The translations under genes were made by a program, and so were the position numbers. A stretch of 64,000 nt of DNA from NCBI GenBank assembly GCA_002898575.1, contig BEHT01000005.1, positions 35,815 through 99,814 of the forward strand, read 5' to 3'. The DNA is from a bacterium HR17. Lineage in GTDB: Bacteria > Armatimonadota > Fervidibacteria > Fervidibacterales > Fervidibacteraceae. Of this stretch, positions 27,172 through 35,872 are shown piece by piece; position 1 is the stretch's first letter; each line of letters starts with the position of its first letter. The notes beneath the pieces were generated by a model, which saw only the letters and a program-made list of their open reading frames with translations, was not told where the DNA came from and did not search any database.

Positions 27172-28071
27172 TCACGGTTCATAACGCGTCTCAAAAAATT
27201 GCCCGCGCAGATAGCCGACGGCGTAAACGACCTGCGCCAGCAACCGCACGGGTTGAAAGGTCACGACGCCCAGCAAAAACCGTCCTGCAAACCGCAGCAC
27301 CCGGTAGGTTTTGCTACGCTTGGGCACATATTTGCCGTTCGGCAAAACGCCGTCGGGCGCTTCGTAGTCAAAGCCAGGAAATTGCTTGCGGTTGAATGCC
27401 GTCCATCGCCCTTTGTTGAACCATTCGCGCAAAACACCTTGCAAGGTCGCTGGCACCGGGTGATACGCCCAAGTGCGTGGGACGACGACGATGCGATAGC
27501 CGAACTGACGCACTCGGTAGCGAAGGTCCACATCCGTGCCGCGCACGATGTGCTCGTTCTCCCACCCGACGGCTTTGTAAAGGTCCGTCGGGATGCACAA
27601 GCACATGTGCGTCACCATGTCGGTGTCAATGTAGTCGTCTACGATGGGGAACTGAGTGCGGGGCAGCTGTTTCGCCGCCCAGCGCTGAAACCGTGTCGCG
27701 TCTGGCGGTAGTTGTTGGGACGGACCCGTCATCCCGATGTGCCCGTTGCCTGGTTGCGTCCAGTCGTGCCCGCTGCGTTCCACATCCAGCAACGGGACAA
27801 GCAGGTTCTCAATGACCCGCTCGTGACCGAGGCGCACATCGTCGTCTATGCAGACGAGGTAGCGCCCTTTGGCTTTACGCACCCCTTCGTTGCGGGCTTT
27901 GCCGTTGGGCTTAATGCCGATGGGCATCAGGATTTCAAACTCTTGCATCGTTTGCCGCTCCAAGTCGTCCAGCAACTTCTCTACATTGCCGCCTCGGCGC
28001 CCGTCCAGCGATGGGATGATGACGGAAACCAATGGGTTGGGGTGGGGTCGGATCGTCTTCACTTCGCTCAT
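27172..28071 (-). CDS. Glycosyltransferase family 2
   Basis: A 299-residue inverting GT-A glycosyltransferase. N-terminal PLVSVIIPSLDGRRGGNVEKL is followed by ARNEGVRKAKGRYLVCIDDDVRLG (the metal-binding D-x-D region). The acceptor side has GTDVDLRYRVRQFGYRIVVV, an ED-like position. It lacks long C-terminal membrane segments. It is the first gene of the leftward polysaccharide run. ATG 28071 is used; a TTG at 28077 is in frame and the ribosome binding site (AAGGG) is distant, so the start is not certain. Confidence 0.9.
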   Translation of the reverse strand: MSEVKTIRPHPNPLVSVIIPSLDGRRGGNVEKLLDDLERQTMQEFEILMPIGIKPNGKARNEGVRKAKGRYLVCIDDDVRLGHERVIENLLVPLLDVERSGHDWTQPGNGHIGMTGPSQQLPPDATRFQRWAAKQLPRTQFPIVDDYIDTDMVTHMCLCIPTDLYKAVGWENEHIVRGTDVDLRYRVRQFGYRIVVVPRTWAYHPVPATLQGVLREWFNKGRWTAFNRKQFPGFDYEAPDGVLPNGKYVPKRSKTYRVLRFAGRFLLGVVTFQPVRLLAQVVYAVGYLRGQFFETRYEP

Positions 28072-28174
28072 GCCCAATCACACCCTTCGTCGCATTTGGA
28101 GAGTTCGCCCCCCTCAAAAGCCGTTGACGACGCACCTTTACCTTTGGGGAACTTAGGCGTAAATCTCACGGCGC

Positions 28175-28202
28175 AATCAACATTGTCTACCTTTCTTGTC
28201 AA
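28175..28202 (-). promoter_or_regulatory. Weak candidate promoter for the polysaccharide run
   Basis: On the minus strand TTGACA (28202-28197), 16 bases, then TTGATT (28180-28175), about 100 bases before the GT2 start. The -35 is perfect but the -10 matches only 3 of 6, so this is tentative. The surrounding 28078-28420 is AT-richer than average and holds no gene I can support. Confidence 0.3.
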
Positions 28203-28652
28203 TTGTGTCCTAAAATTTGGAGCAATGCGTTGCCCTTTGCTTTACCGTTGGTCGTGATTGCACATGCCCCCGTAACTCACCCGTTCAAGTAGCGCCAATT
28301 AATCTGTTTCGGGATAGACGCGGGTTCCAGAGAAAAAGGAAAGGTTGCCGTTTTGTATTTAGTTGTATGTCCAATGGCAGGAGATATGATAAAATTGCTT
28401 AAGTAATGGCGGGGGTGGTAAGCTAGCTTTGCGGGGAGCGTTCAGCGGAACGGACGCGTTTCGCACCCCTCCTGAAAAAAGATTGCGACAACGCGCACGC
28501 TTTGTTTAACGCTTGTGGTTGAATAACGGAGGTTGACAGGACGGCTCTCCTCAGCCGCCGATTAGCGCTTTGGAAAAGCACCCCTAAGAACCGCCGAAAA
28601 ATTTCGTCGCATTCAGAGGGTTGCTCTCCCAAGCAGCCCAGAAAAGACCGAA

Positions 28653-29024
28653 CAGCGCGTCAGGAGACGCGTCCTCCGAAAAATCGTTGTAGAAACAAAT
28701 TGGCGCGTCAGAGACCGCTCGCCGAAAAGGAAAAATGCCGTCCTCGGAGGGCGGCTCTCCTGAGCCGCCAAAAAAACAGCGCGTCAGGAGACGCGTCCTC
28801 CGAAAAATCGTTGTAGAAACAAATTGGCGCGTCAGAGACCGCTCGCCGAAAAGGAAAAATGCCGTCCTCGGAGGGCGGCTCTCCTGAGCCGCCAAAAAAA
28901 CAGCGCGTCAGGAGACGCGTCCTCCGAAAAATCGTTGTAGAAACAAATTGGCGCGTCAGAGACCGCTCGCCGAAAAGGAAAAATGCCGTCCTCGGAGGGC
29001 GGCTCTCCTGAGCCGCCAAAAAAA
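28653..29024 (+). repeat. Three tandem 124-bp repeats containing family A hairpins
   Basis: Three essentially identical copies start at 28653, 28777 and 28901. Each holds a GCGCGTC/GACGCGT-type hairpin, CTCCGAAAAATCG, a spacer TTGTAGAAACAAATTGGCGC, GAGACCGCTCGCCG, and then a GGCGGCTCTCCTGAGCCGCC hairpin with an A7 tail. Degenerate A-like sequence precedes it at about 28534-28650. Near-perfect identity points to recent amplification. Frames through it are artefacts. Confidence 0.88.
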
Positions 29025-29061
29025 ATCGGTTTGGAGATTCAAGCGTTGAGCAAGGAAACGC

Positions 29062-30165
29062 TTAACGCCAGCGGGCGGCGCGGCGGAATCGGTTGCCTTG
29101 GCTGCGTTCCGCCAAACCTTTCAGTTCCAGCATCGTCAACGCGGCGAGGGCGTCGCTGGAGGGTAAACCGCTCTCGCGGACGATGTCATCGGCATGTTTC
29201 CATTCCGTCGTCAAAATCCGCCACACTTGGGCTTCTGGTGCGGGTAATTCGGGCAGAGATGGCTGGTCGCGAGCGGCGCCGGTTGAAATAGGGCGCAAAT
29301 GCAGTTCGTCCAACAGGTCGGCGACGCTGGTGAACAGGTGTGCGCCTTCGCGAAGCAAGCGGTGGTTCCCCTCAAAACTGGGTTGGTCTAATGGTCCGGG
29401 GACGACGAACACCTCGCGTCCCTGTTCGGCAGCCCAGTCGGCGGTGATGAGAGCGCCGCTGCCGGCAGGGGCTTCCACAACGATGACCGCTAAACTCATG
29501 CCGCTGATGAGGCGGTTGCGCTGGGGAAAGTGCCACGGCTGTGGTGTCGCGCCCAATGGGAACTCGGTCAGGAGGGCGCCGTTGTCGGCGATGCGCCGCG
29601 CCAACATTTTGTTGCTGCGGGGGTAGAGCCGATCCAAGCCGCAGCCCAACACGGCAAAGGTGCGTCCGCCAACATCCAACGCGCCTTTGTGGGCGGCGGT
29701 ATCTATCCCTTCGGCTAACCCGCTGACAACCGTTATGCCGGCGGCTGCTAACTCGGCACCGATATGGTAAGCGACCCGCCGCCCGTAGTCTGAGGGACGG
29801 CGAGTCCCGACGACGGCGACGAGGCGTTCATCGGCTGGCTCCACTGTGCCCAACACATAAAGCGCGACAGGGGCGTCCGAGAGCCGGCGCAGCAGCGGGG
29901 GGTAGCGCTCGTCGTGGATGGTCAGCAACCATGCGCCCAAGCGTTCCAATTTCCACAGATCCCGCTCCGGTTGCGCGTCGTGCTGGGCTTGGCGCAGTTT
30001 GCTCAGGGCTGCTTCATTGAAGCCGGGGAGCCGCAACAGAACCGTATCAGGCGCGGCAAAGATGGCGGCAGGGGCGCCGAAGGCGTCCAACAACTGTCGC
30101 TGGCGTTGCGGGGAGAGACCGCTACGGTTCAATCGCAACCATGCCAGCGTCTCATCAGGGGTCAT
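29062..30165 (-). CDS. dprA: DNA-processing protein DprA
   Basis: A 367-residue DprA/Smf protein, which in transformable bacteria binds incoming single-stranded DNA and loads RecA. An N-terminal helix-hairpin region (about 15-65) is followed by the Rossmann-like DprA domain: ERLVAVVGTRRPSDYGRRVA, VSGLAEGIDTAAHKGAL, LGCGLDRLYPRSNK, PQRNRLISGMS and KGREVF-like AEQGREVFVVPG. A C-terminal winged-helix DML1-like domain (about 300-367) ends the protein. ATG 30165 has GGGGAGG 9 bases upstream. It is the last gene of a leftward run comM, PQQ-propeller, LapA-like, dprA. Confidence 0.96.
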   Translation of the reverse strand: MTPDETLAWLRLNRSGLSPQRQRQLLDAFGAPAAIFAAPDTVLLRLPGFNEAALSKLRQAQHDAQPERDLWKLERLGAWLLTIHDERYPPLLRRLSDAPVALYVLGTVEPADERLVAVVGTRRPSDYGRRVAYHIGAELAAAGITVVSGLAEGIDTAAHKGALDVGGRTFAVLGCGLDRLYPRSNKMLARRIADNGALLTEFPLGATPQPWHFPQRNRLISGMSLAVIVVEAPAGSGALITADWAAEQGREVFVVPGPLDQPSFEGNHRLLREGAHLFTSVADLLDELHLRPISTGAARDQPSLPELPAPEAQVWRILTTEWKHADDIVRESGLPSSDALAALTMLELKGLAERSQGNRFRRAARWR

Positions 30166-30189
30166 ATTGTGCTGCCTCCCCTCCGCTTT

Positions 30190-30705
30190 TTAGGGCTGTT
30201 CGTTAGGCGGGTTGCCTTCGGACAAGTGCGGGGCGTCCATCAAAGGGAGCCGTTCCACTTGTAACTCGGCTGTCGGTAGTGCAGCTTTGGTGAGCGCCAG
30301 CACTTTTTCGGTCAGTTCCGCGAGCCGCAATTCGTGTTGGCGATAGGCTTCCAACAGTTGTCCTTGCAGTTGATTGATTTGTTGGCGGGCGTGATGGAGT
30401 TCCGTTTGAGAGCGGCGCAGCGCTTCTTCCCGTTCGCGCGCTCCGCGCCGTCCCAACCGCCAACCGACGACGATGCCCAACAAAGTGGCGCCCGCAGCGA
30501 CGAACAACACTAACTCCCACAGACGCACCCGCAGCGCCAGATCACTCAATCCCCATGCCGATAAAGCGGTCATATCCTTCCAAAAGTAGAGGACAACCAT
30601 CTTGGATTTCGGGTCAAAACTCGCCACCAGCGCGTTGAGCCACGCAAAATAGCCGGCGTAAACGATCAGCGCCACCAAAAGCAGGCTGACGAAAAAAACC
30701 GCCAT
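30190..30705 (-). CDS. Membrane protein with LapA-like layout and coiled coil
   Basis: A 171-residue membrane protein. Two hydrophobic helices (FFVSLLLVALIVYAGYFAWL and LWELVLFVAAGATLLGIVVG) flank a loop (FDPKSKMVVLYFWKD). A coiled coil follows (about 95-145: REREEALRRSQTELHHARQQ), then a Pro-rich tail. The order resembles LapA/YciM-associated proteins, but similarity is general. ATG 30705 is preferred because AAAAGGAGGG is 11 bases upstream and this removes an overlap with the upstream gene; the open frame extends to 30786. It sits 24 bases upstream of dprA. Confidence 0.65.
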   Translation of the reverse strand: MAVFFVSLLLVALIVYAGYFAWLNALVASFDPKSKMVVLYFWKDMTALSAWGLSDLALRVRLWELVLFVAAGATLLGIVVGWRLGRRGAREREEALRRSQTELHHARQQINQLQGQLLEAYRQHELRLAELTEKVLALTKAALPTAELQVERLPLMDAPHLSEGNPPNEQP

Positions 30706-30739
30706 TCCCGCACGAACCCTCCTTTTCAAAATGTGCGGT

Positions 30740-32479
30740 TCAATATCCGCCCGGTCCGCCTGGCGGTCCAAAGGGGCGACGGGCACCAGCCAAGCCCGGC
30801 GCGCTGCCGGGCGCTCCGGGCGCGCCCGGTGTCGATTGGGCTGTCTGCAATTGCGGCGGCGGTAGGGTGTTATCTACGCGAAACCCAAAACTTTCTCGCA
30901 CTGTGTTGCCGGCGTAATCGGTTGCTTGCACGACGACCACATACTCACCGTCGGGCAAGGGGGAAAGGACCCGCACGACCCTTTCCGGTGTGCCTTCAAC
31001 GGGCTTCTCCACATGAACATTAATCGTCCACTCGCCTGTCGCTGGCTTGAAAGTGCCGCTCAAATCGGTGATAGGTGTCGGTTGAGCGCGCAACGCCACC
31101 AATTGGGCTTTCAAACTGCTTTCGTTGACGCCCGTTTCACGGTCAGCCACGCGCACCCGCAGGTAAATTGGCGGACGCCCCGGAATGGCAGGTGCCTCTT
31201 GCGCGACGGGGTTGTCCAAAAGCCGGTAACCCACGACCTGTCGCTCAACGCTCAGGAGCAGTAAAGTCGCATCGTAGAAGGTCGGCGGTGCAGTGTCGCG
31301 GACGAGGCGGGCGTCGGTGAACGCGTAAGCCCGTCCCAATGTGTCTACCACGACCAACCCAAAGGGTGTGGCGGCGATGGGCGCGTAAACGGTGACGCCC
31401 ACAAAGTTCGGGTTAATGTCGCCTAACCGAAACCGCCAGCGTATGTCGCCGGTTCGGGTGTCCAGCGCCAACAAGAGCCCGTCAAAGGTGGCAACCCATA
31501 AGACCTCACCGGTGCACAGCATGGGTGCATGAACGCTTGACATGACCGATTTTTGCCATCGGATAGACAGACCGCGCGGCGTCAACGCATAAACGGTGCC
31601 AGAGTCAGTAGCGACGAACACTGTTCCGTCCGGTGCGACCACCGGCGCGCCCAGCACGCTGCCCTTCAGCCGCACGGGCAACGCCGGCGTTCCCCATTGG
31701 CTGTAACGCGCCAGCGAACTCCCTGCCCCCACATACACCGTGTCGGTCTTGGGGTCGTATACGGGGTCAGTCAGTGGTCCTCCGGCAGGAGGCAACGGGC
31801 GCGCCAACTCCCGCAGCGTCGGAGCGCCCGGTTGGTCGCTGAAGTTCAAGAAAAACAGCCGTGAGGTCGTGCCCACGATGACCACAGTGCGGTCTTTGTG
31901 GTCAGCAAACGCAAAATTGGTGGTGACACCGTAGCCCAAACGGGCGCTGCGCAGCTCGGTTAAGTTGCTCAAGGGGGCGTAGTGGACGAACCCGTCGGAA
32001 GTGCCGAGGAACAGATATCCGCCATGGGCGCCCAGCGCGTTGATGCTGACTTGCTTGAGGGCGATGGATGGTCCGGGCGCACCCGTCTCCACATCAAAGG
32101 AGAGCACTTCCCCACGACTGGTGCCGATATAAACGCGTCCGTCCGCCACGACCGGCGGTGTCGTGAAGACATGCGGCAACTCCGTCGTTTTCCACGACTC
32201 GTTGATTTGTCCGTCTGCCAATGACAAGGCGTAAAGGCTGTTGGGGGTAACGAGGAATGCATGCTGCCCGTCATGGACGAGGCTGAAACGGTTAACGCGG
32301 GCGGGTTGCAATGGGATGAAACTCCACAGCGTCGCCAGCGGCGGTTGAATCGGTAAGGACGCAAAGCCGCTGTTGTGGGCGTCCCCGCGCGGCAATTGCC
32401 AAAGCACCGCCGATTGCGCCATCAACCACCCCACAGCCAGCACAGCGACACTGCCCACTCCGACGCTCCATTTTTTCAT
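30740..32479 (-). CDS. Exported PQQ-like beta-propeller protein
   Basis: A 579-residue exported protein with an N-terminal membrane/signal segment (MKKWSVGVGSVAVLAVGWLM). Repeats typical of PQQ-like quinoprotein propellers follow (TPPVVADGRVYIGTSRGEVL, GAPVVAPDGTVFVATDSGTV, LCTGEVLWVATFDGLLLALD, GDIRWRF). After the propeller (about 400-545) is a region like an Ig/Big domain (LPDGEYVVVVQATDYAGNTV). The C-terminus is Pro/Gly/Ala-rich. BamB-like scaffolding or sensing is possible; no PQQ-dehydrogenase catalytic motif is seen. ATG 32479 has GGAGGG 9 bases upstream. It lies between comM and the LapA-like gene. Confidence 0.8.
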   Translation of the reverse strand: MKKWSVGVGSVAVLAVGWLMAQSAVLWQLPRGDAHNSGFASLPIQPPLATLWSFIPLQPARVNRFSLVHDGQHAFLVTPNSLYALSLADGQINESWKTTELPHVFTTPPVVADGRVYIGTSRGEVLSFDVETGAPGPSIALKQVSINALGAHGGYLFLGTSDGFVHYAPLSNLTELRSARLGYGVTTNFAFADHKDRTVVIVGTTSRLFFLNFSDQPGAPTLRELARPLPPAGGPLTDPVYDPKTDTVYVGAGSSLARYSQWGTPALPVRLKGSVLGAPVVAPDGTVFVATDSGTVYALTPRGLSIRWQKSVMSSVHAPMLCTGEVLWVATFDGLLLALDTRTGDIRWRFRLGDINPNFVGVTVYAPIAATPFGLVVVDTLGRAYAFTDARLVRDTAPPTFYDATLLLLSVERQVVGYRLLDNPVAQEAPAIPGRPPIYLRVRVADRETGVNESSLKAQLVALRAQPTPITDLSGTFKPATGEWTINVHVEKPVEGTPERVVRVLSPLPDGEYVVVVQATDYAGNTVRESFGFRVDNTLPPPQLQTAQSTPGAPGAPGSAPGLAGARRPFGPPGGPGGY

Positions 32480-32537
32480 GGCAGCAATCCCTCCTATCAG
32501 GCGCCGACACGGCAATTATAGCGTGGAGCCTCGGTCA

Positions 32538-34067
32538 TCACAGCGTTTCAAACAGTTGCCGGTCCAGACTACGGTAAGTGATGGCTTCGGCGATATGACG
32601 CGAACGAATGGTGTCGCTGCCTTCCAAGTCGGCGATGGTGCGGGCGACTTTAACGATGCGGTCGTGCGCCCGCGCCGATAAGCCCAGCGATTGAATGGCG
32701 GTGCGCAACAACTCCTTTGCGTCATTATCCAACACGCACACTTCGCGGACGAGTTTCGGGGGCAAATGGGCGTTGCAAGGGATGGGCAATCCCAAGCGGT
32801 CAAAGCGGTCGCGTTGTCGCTCACGGGCACGCAACACGCGTTCGCGGATACGCGCCGAGGGTTCGCCGGCACCCGGCTCCAAAATTTCTTCCGCCGTCAA
32901 ACGGGGCACCTCCAAGTGGATATCAAAGCGGTCCAAAAGCGGTCCGGAAATGCGCCGCCGGTAAGTGCGGATTTGTTGCGGGGTGCAGGTGCACCGACGC
33001 ACTGTGTCAGTGGCGTAGCCGCACGGGCAGGGGTTCATCGCCGCCACCAGAACGAACCGTGCCGGAAAAGTGACGCTGTGAGTCGCCCGCGTCACAGTGA
33101 CCGTGCCTTCCTCCAACGGCTGACGCAACGCTTCCAACACATCACGGTGAAACTCCGGTAATTCGTCCAAAAACAACACGCCATGGTGCGCTAAGGAGAT
33201 TTCGCCGGGTTTGGGGAACGACCCGCCACCGATCAACCCAGCGGCGGAAACCGTGTGGTGCGGGGCGCGGAACGGACGCTCGGTCATCAACCCGCATCCC
33301 TTGGGCAGTTTGCCGGCGATGCTGTAGATTTTCGTCACCTCTAACGCCTCGTCCAGCGTCAATGGTGGCAAGATCGTCGCCAAGCGGCGTGCCAGCATGG
33401 ACTTGCCTGCCCCAGGCGGACCGACCATCAGGATAGAGTGTCCCCCCGCCGCTGCCACTTCCATCGCCCGTTTGGCACTTTCCTGTCCTTTCACTTCAGC
33501 AAAGTCCACCTCGTAATGGGGCTCAGCGATAGCGATGGGCGGTCGGGGCATTGGCGTGCGTTCGCCCGACACAGCCTGAACTGCCTCGGGCAAACTGGTG
33601 ACACCGAAGGTAGCGATGCCGTCCACGACAGCCGCTTCCACGGCGTTGTCTGCAGGCACGAGAAGGTGCCGACGCCCTTGCTGGCGGGCTTCCATCGCAA
33701 TTGCCAGAACGCCGTTGACCGGCTGCACTGCGCCGTCTAACGAGAGTTCACCTAAAACGACCGTGCCCTCCGGCAGCGGCGGCAGCTGCTCTGTCGCTAC
33801 CAAGATGCCCAGCGCAATGGGCAGGTCAAACGCCGGTCCTTCTTTGCGGACATCCGCAGGGGACAAATTCACCGTGATGCGTTTAGCGGGGAACTCGTAG
33901 CCGCAGTTACGCAACGCCGCGCGGACACGCTGGGCACTTTCCTGCACCGCTTTGTCGGGGAGACCGACGATGGTGAACGCTGTCGTGCCGGGGGCGATGT
34001 CCACTTCCACGCGCACCAAGTAGGGTGCCATCCCCCAAACCGCGCCGCTCTCCAGCACTGCCAGCAT
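32538..34067 (-). CDS. comM: YifB/ComM family Mg-chelatase-like AAA+ ATPase
   Basis: A 509-residue AAA+ protein. In naturally transformable bacteria ComM is a hexameric helicase that promotes branch migration during recombination of donor DNA. It has an N-terminal Lon-like ChlI domain (about 20-140, VDIAPGTTAFTIVGLPD, VNLSPADVRKEGPAFDLPIA). The AAA+ core has Walker A MVGPPGAGKSMLAR and Walker B GVLFLDELPEF. The C-terminal Mg_chelatase C domain has RTIADLEGSDTIRSRHIAEA. A Cys-containing insertion (NPCPCGYATDTVRRCTC) is typical of the family and likely binds zinc. It heads a leftward run ending with dprA and is divergent from the isomerase-like gene. Confidence 0.94.
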   Translation of the reverse strand: MLAVLESGAVWGMAPYLVRVEVDIAPGTTAFTIVGLPDKAVQESAQRVRAALRNCGYEFPAKRITVNLSPADVRKEGPAFDLPIALGILVATEQLPPLPEGTVVLGELSLDGAVQPVNGVLAIAMEARQQGRRHLLVPADNAVEAAVVDGIATFGVTSLPEAVQAVSGERTPMPRPPIAIAEPHYEVDFAEVKGQESAKRAMEVAAAGGHSILMVGPPGAGKSMLARRLATILPPLTLDEALEVTKIYSIAGKLPKGCGLMTERPFRAPHHTVSAAGLIGGGSFPKPGEISLAHHGVLFLDELPEFHRDVLEALRQPLEEGTVTVTRATHSVTFPARFVLVAAMNPCPCGYATDTVRRCTCTPQQIRTYRRRISGPLLDRFDIHLEVPRLTAEEILEPGAGEPSARIRERVLRARERQRDRFDRLGLPIPCNAHLPPKLVREVCVLDNDAKELLRTAIQSLGLSARAHDRIVKVARTIADLEGSDTIRSRHIAEAITYRSLDRQLFETL

Positions 34068-34089
34068 GCCCGATCACCGCCCCGCAATT

Positions 34090-34118
34090 TTGCCATTCCA
34101 GCAAAAAAGCGGTAAACT
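34090..34118 (+). promoter_or_regulatory. Candidate sigma-70-type promoter
   Basis: TTGCCA at 34090-34095 and TAAACT at 34113-34118 are separated by 17 bases, about 70 bases before ATG 34189. Matches to consensus are 5/6 and 4/6. It lies in the divergent gap between comM and the isomerase-like gene. Confidence 0.5.
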
Positions 34119-34188
34119 GAACGAACGGGCTGGGAGGCATGGCAGTGCCCTGACCCTGCGACGGGCTATCCAGCAAGGAGGCGATACG

Positions 34189-35118
34189 ATGCACCGCAGC
34201 GACGCGATGGCGTTCAAATTGGGCGTCGTCCAGTTCATGGCGTTCCCTGGGTCCGACCAAGCCCCGGACAAATTGCTGACCGCCTTGCACGCGCTGGCGC
34301 AAGACGCCGATTTCGCCCTTGTGGAACTGACCCGCTTACCGAACACGACGATGCGTCAGCAGGTGCGTGACCTTTTGGAAGCGGCACATCTGGATTGCGC
34401 CTTCGCCGCCACGCCCGTCATCCTGCGGCAAAGGTTGAACCCCTCGGCGACGGACGCGGCGCTTCGCCGACAAGCCCTTGCAGCATTGAAAGACTGCGTG
34501 GATGAAGCGGTCGCCTTAGGAGCCCGGGCGTTGGTGCTGATGAGCGGACCGTTCGGTGGGGACGAGCCGAATGAATTGAACGCCTTCGCCCAAACGCTGC
34601 GGGACCTTTGCGCTTACGCCGCTGACCGCTCCCCTGACGCCCCATTGTGGGTCTTGGTGGAGCAGTTTGACCGCGCGGTGGACAAAAAAGCGCTCATCGG
34701 ACCGACCGCCGTCGCGCGAGAACTGGCAACCCTCGTCCAAGCCCACTACCCTCATTTCGGGCTGTTGATTGACCTCAGCCATTTGCCGCTGCTGGGTGAG
34801 ACGCCAGAAGACTGCTTGTCGGAACTGTTGGACGGGCTTGTCCGTCATGTTCACATCGGCAACTGTGTCATTGACCCTGCGGACCCGCTTTACGGTGATC
34901 AACACCCACCTTTCGGCTACCCAAAGGGCGTCAACGATGTCCCGCAGGTGAAGGTGTTTTTGGAGGTGCTGCGCTACAGCGGCTATTTCGCCCAACCAGG
35001 ACCGTTTGGTTTGCCGTCCGTCAGTTTTGAGGTCAAACCCTTACCGCACCAAGACCCGACCGTCGTGTTGGCGAACGCTAAGCGCGTGCTGCGCTGCGCC
35101 CTAACGGCGGGCATGTAA
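34189..35118 (+). CDS. Sugar phosphate isomerase/epimerase-like TIM barrel protein
   Basis: A 309-residue protein of the xylose isomerase-like TIM-barrel family (AP endonuclease 2 superfamily). Supporting motifs are ALVLMSGPFGGDEPNELNAF, LWVLVEQFDRAVDKKALIGP, FGLLIDLSHLPLLGETPEDC and VRHVHIGNCV, a set of Glu/Asp/His positions that in the family bind a divalent metal. Likely an isomerase or epimerase of a sugar or inositol derivative; the substrate cannot be told. ATG 34189 has AAGGAGG 7 bases upstream; the frame extends upstream to 34066 without support. A hairpin pair with a T6 run follows. Confidence 0.82.
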   Translation: MHRSDAMAFKLGVVQFMAFPGSDQAPDKLLTALHALAQDADFALVELTRLPNTTMRQQVRDLLEAAHLDCAFAATPVILRQRLNPSATDAALRRQALAALKDCVDEAVALGARALVLMSGPFGGDEPNELNAFAQTLRDLCAYAADRSPDAPLWVLVEQFDRAVDKKALIGPTAVARELATLVQAHYPHFGLLIDLSHLPLLGETPEDCLSELLDGLVRHVHIGNCVIDPADPLYGDQHPPFGYPKGVNDVPQVKVFLEVLRYSGYFAQPGPFGLPSVSFEVKPLPHQDPTVVLANAKRVLRCALTAGM

Positions 35119-35128
35119 GCCCTAAAGG

Positions 35129-35199
35129 CGGTTCGGGCAGGGACAAGAAAAAGCCTGTGTCTCCTGCCCGAACCGTTGGCAGCGGAGCACCGCTTTTTT
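35129..35199 (+). terminator. Double-hairpin terminator
   Basis: CGGTTCGGGCAGG (35129-35141) pairs perfectly with CCTGCCCGAACCG (35163-35175). It is followed by a short hairpin AGCGG-AGCA-CCGCT (35181-35194) running into T6 (35194-35199), a classic intrinsic terminator for the plus-strand isomerase-like gene. The larger stem may also end transcription from the converging barrel genes. Confidence 0.82.
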
Positions 35200-35215
35200 C
35201 GCAACGCTGAGGGCG

Positions 35216-35746
35216 TTAAAAGCCAAGGTTGAGCGCCAGCAAGGCGCCCGTGTTGAACTTGGAACTGCCGACTTGGTAACGCAACTCCAGACCGGCGCGG
35301 CGCTGCCATGCCCAGCCGAGCCCGACAGTGCCTGCCGCGCGGATGCGGGTCTTTTTGTCGCCCATTTCCTCTATGCGGCTCCAAACGGGACCGATGCCGA
35401 CCGTCCAGTAGAAGTGGCTTTTGCCCTCGCGGTCGGACGAAACACCTTGCCGAACTGTTGCCAGCAAGTCCACTTGGGTTACTTTGGACTGAGTGTCGCT
35501 GTTTTTGCGCCCTGTCCAGTCCAGCAGTAAGGTGACGGGTGTTTTGCCCTCTGCGGCGTGCAGCGAGTAAGTCAAGGCAGCGTACGGCCAGGTGCTCTTG
35601 ATTTGACGGCGGACGCTGCTGGAAGTCGGACGCCACGCCCCCAGTTGCAACCCGACACGCTGCCCTTGCTCCTGGGCTCCGCTAGGCAACACGCTCATCG
35701 TTGTCGCGGCGATCAACGCCGCACCGACGGACCAACGCCATCTCAT
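35216..35746 (-). CDS. Outer-membrane beta-barrel-like protein (paralogue 1)
   Basis: A 176-residue exported protein with a signal peptide (MRWRWSVGAALIAATTMSVLPSGAQ). The rest is alternating polar/hydrophobic beta-like sequence ending LALNLGF; a C-terminal Phe is typical of outer-membrane barrels recognised by BamA. Residues LGAWRPTSSSVRR match LGVWYPTSSSVRD in the gene directly upstream, so the two are tandem paralogues. ATG 35746 is chosen for AAAGGAGG about 11 bases upstream. It may be a small porin-like or structural barrel. No catalytic residues are visible. Confidence 0.75.
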   Translation of the reverse strand: MRWRWSVGAALIAATTMSVLPSGAQEQGQRVGLQLGAWRPTSSSVRRQIKSTWPYAALTYSLHAAEGKTPVTLLLDWTGRKNSDTQSKVTQVDLLATVRQGVSSDREGKSHFYWTVGIGPVWSRIEEMGDKKTRIRAAGTVGLGWAWQRRAGLELRYQVGSSKFNTGALLALNLGF

Positions 35747-35872
35747 GGTCGCCCTCGCCTCCTTTGCAGCCGGATTTTTAAGGCAAAGACTTCGCCGCTT
35801 CACTTAGCGATTTCCGGCTGCGAAAGTTCCGCGAGGGCGAAAGCAGGTGCGTGGGACGGGGCGAACGCGCTG

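Noticed and set aside
28653..29024. Possible CRISPR array
   Set aside because: Units are contiguous or have identical spacers, contain internal hairpins, and no cas gene is nearby.
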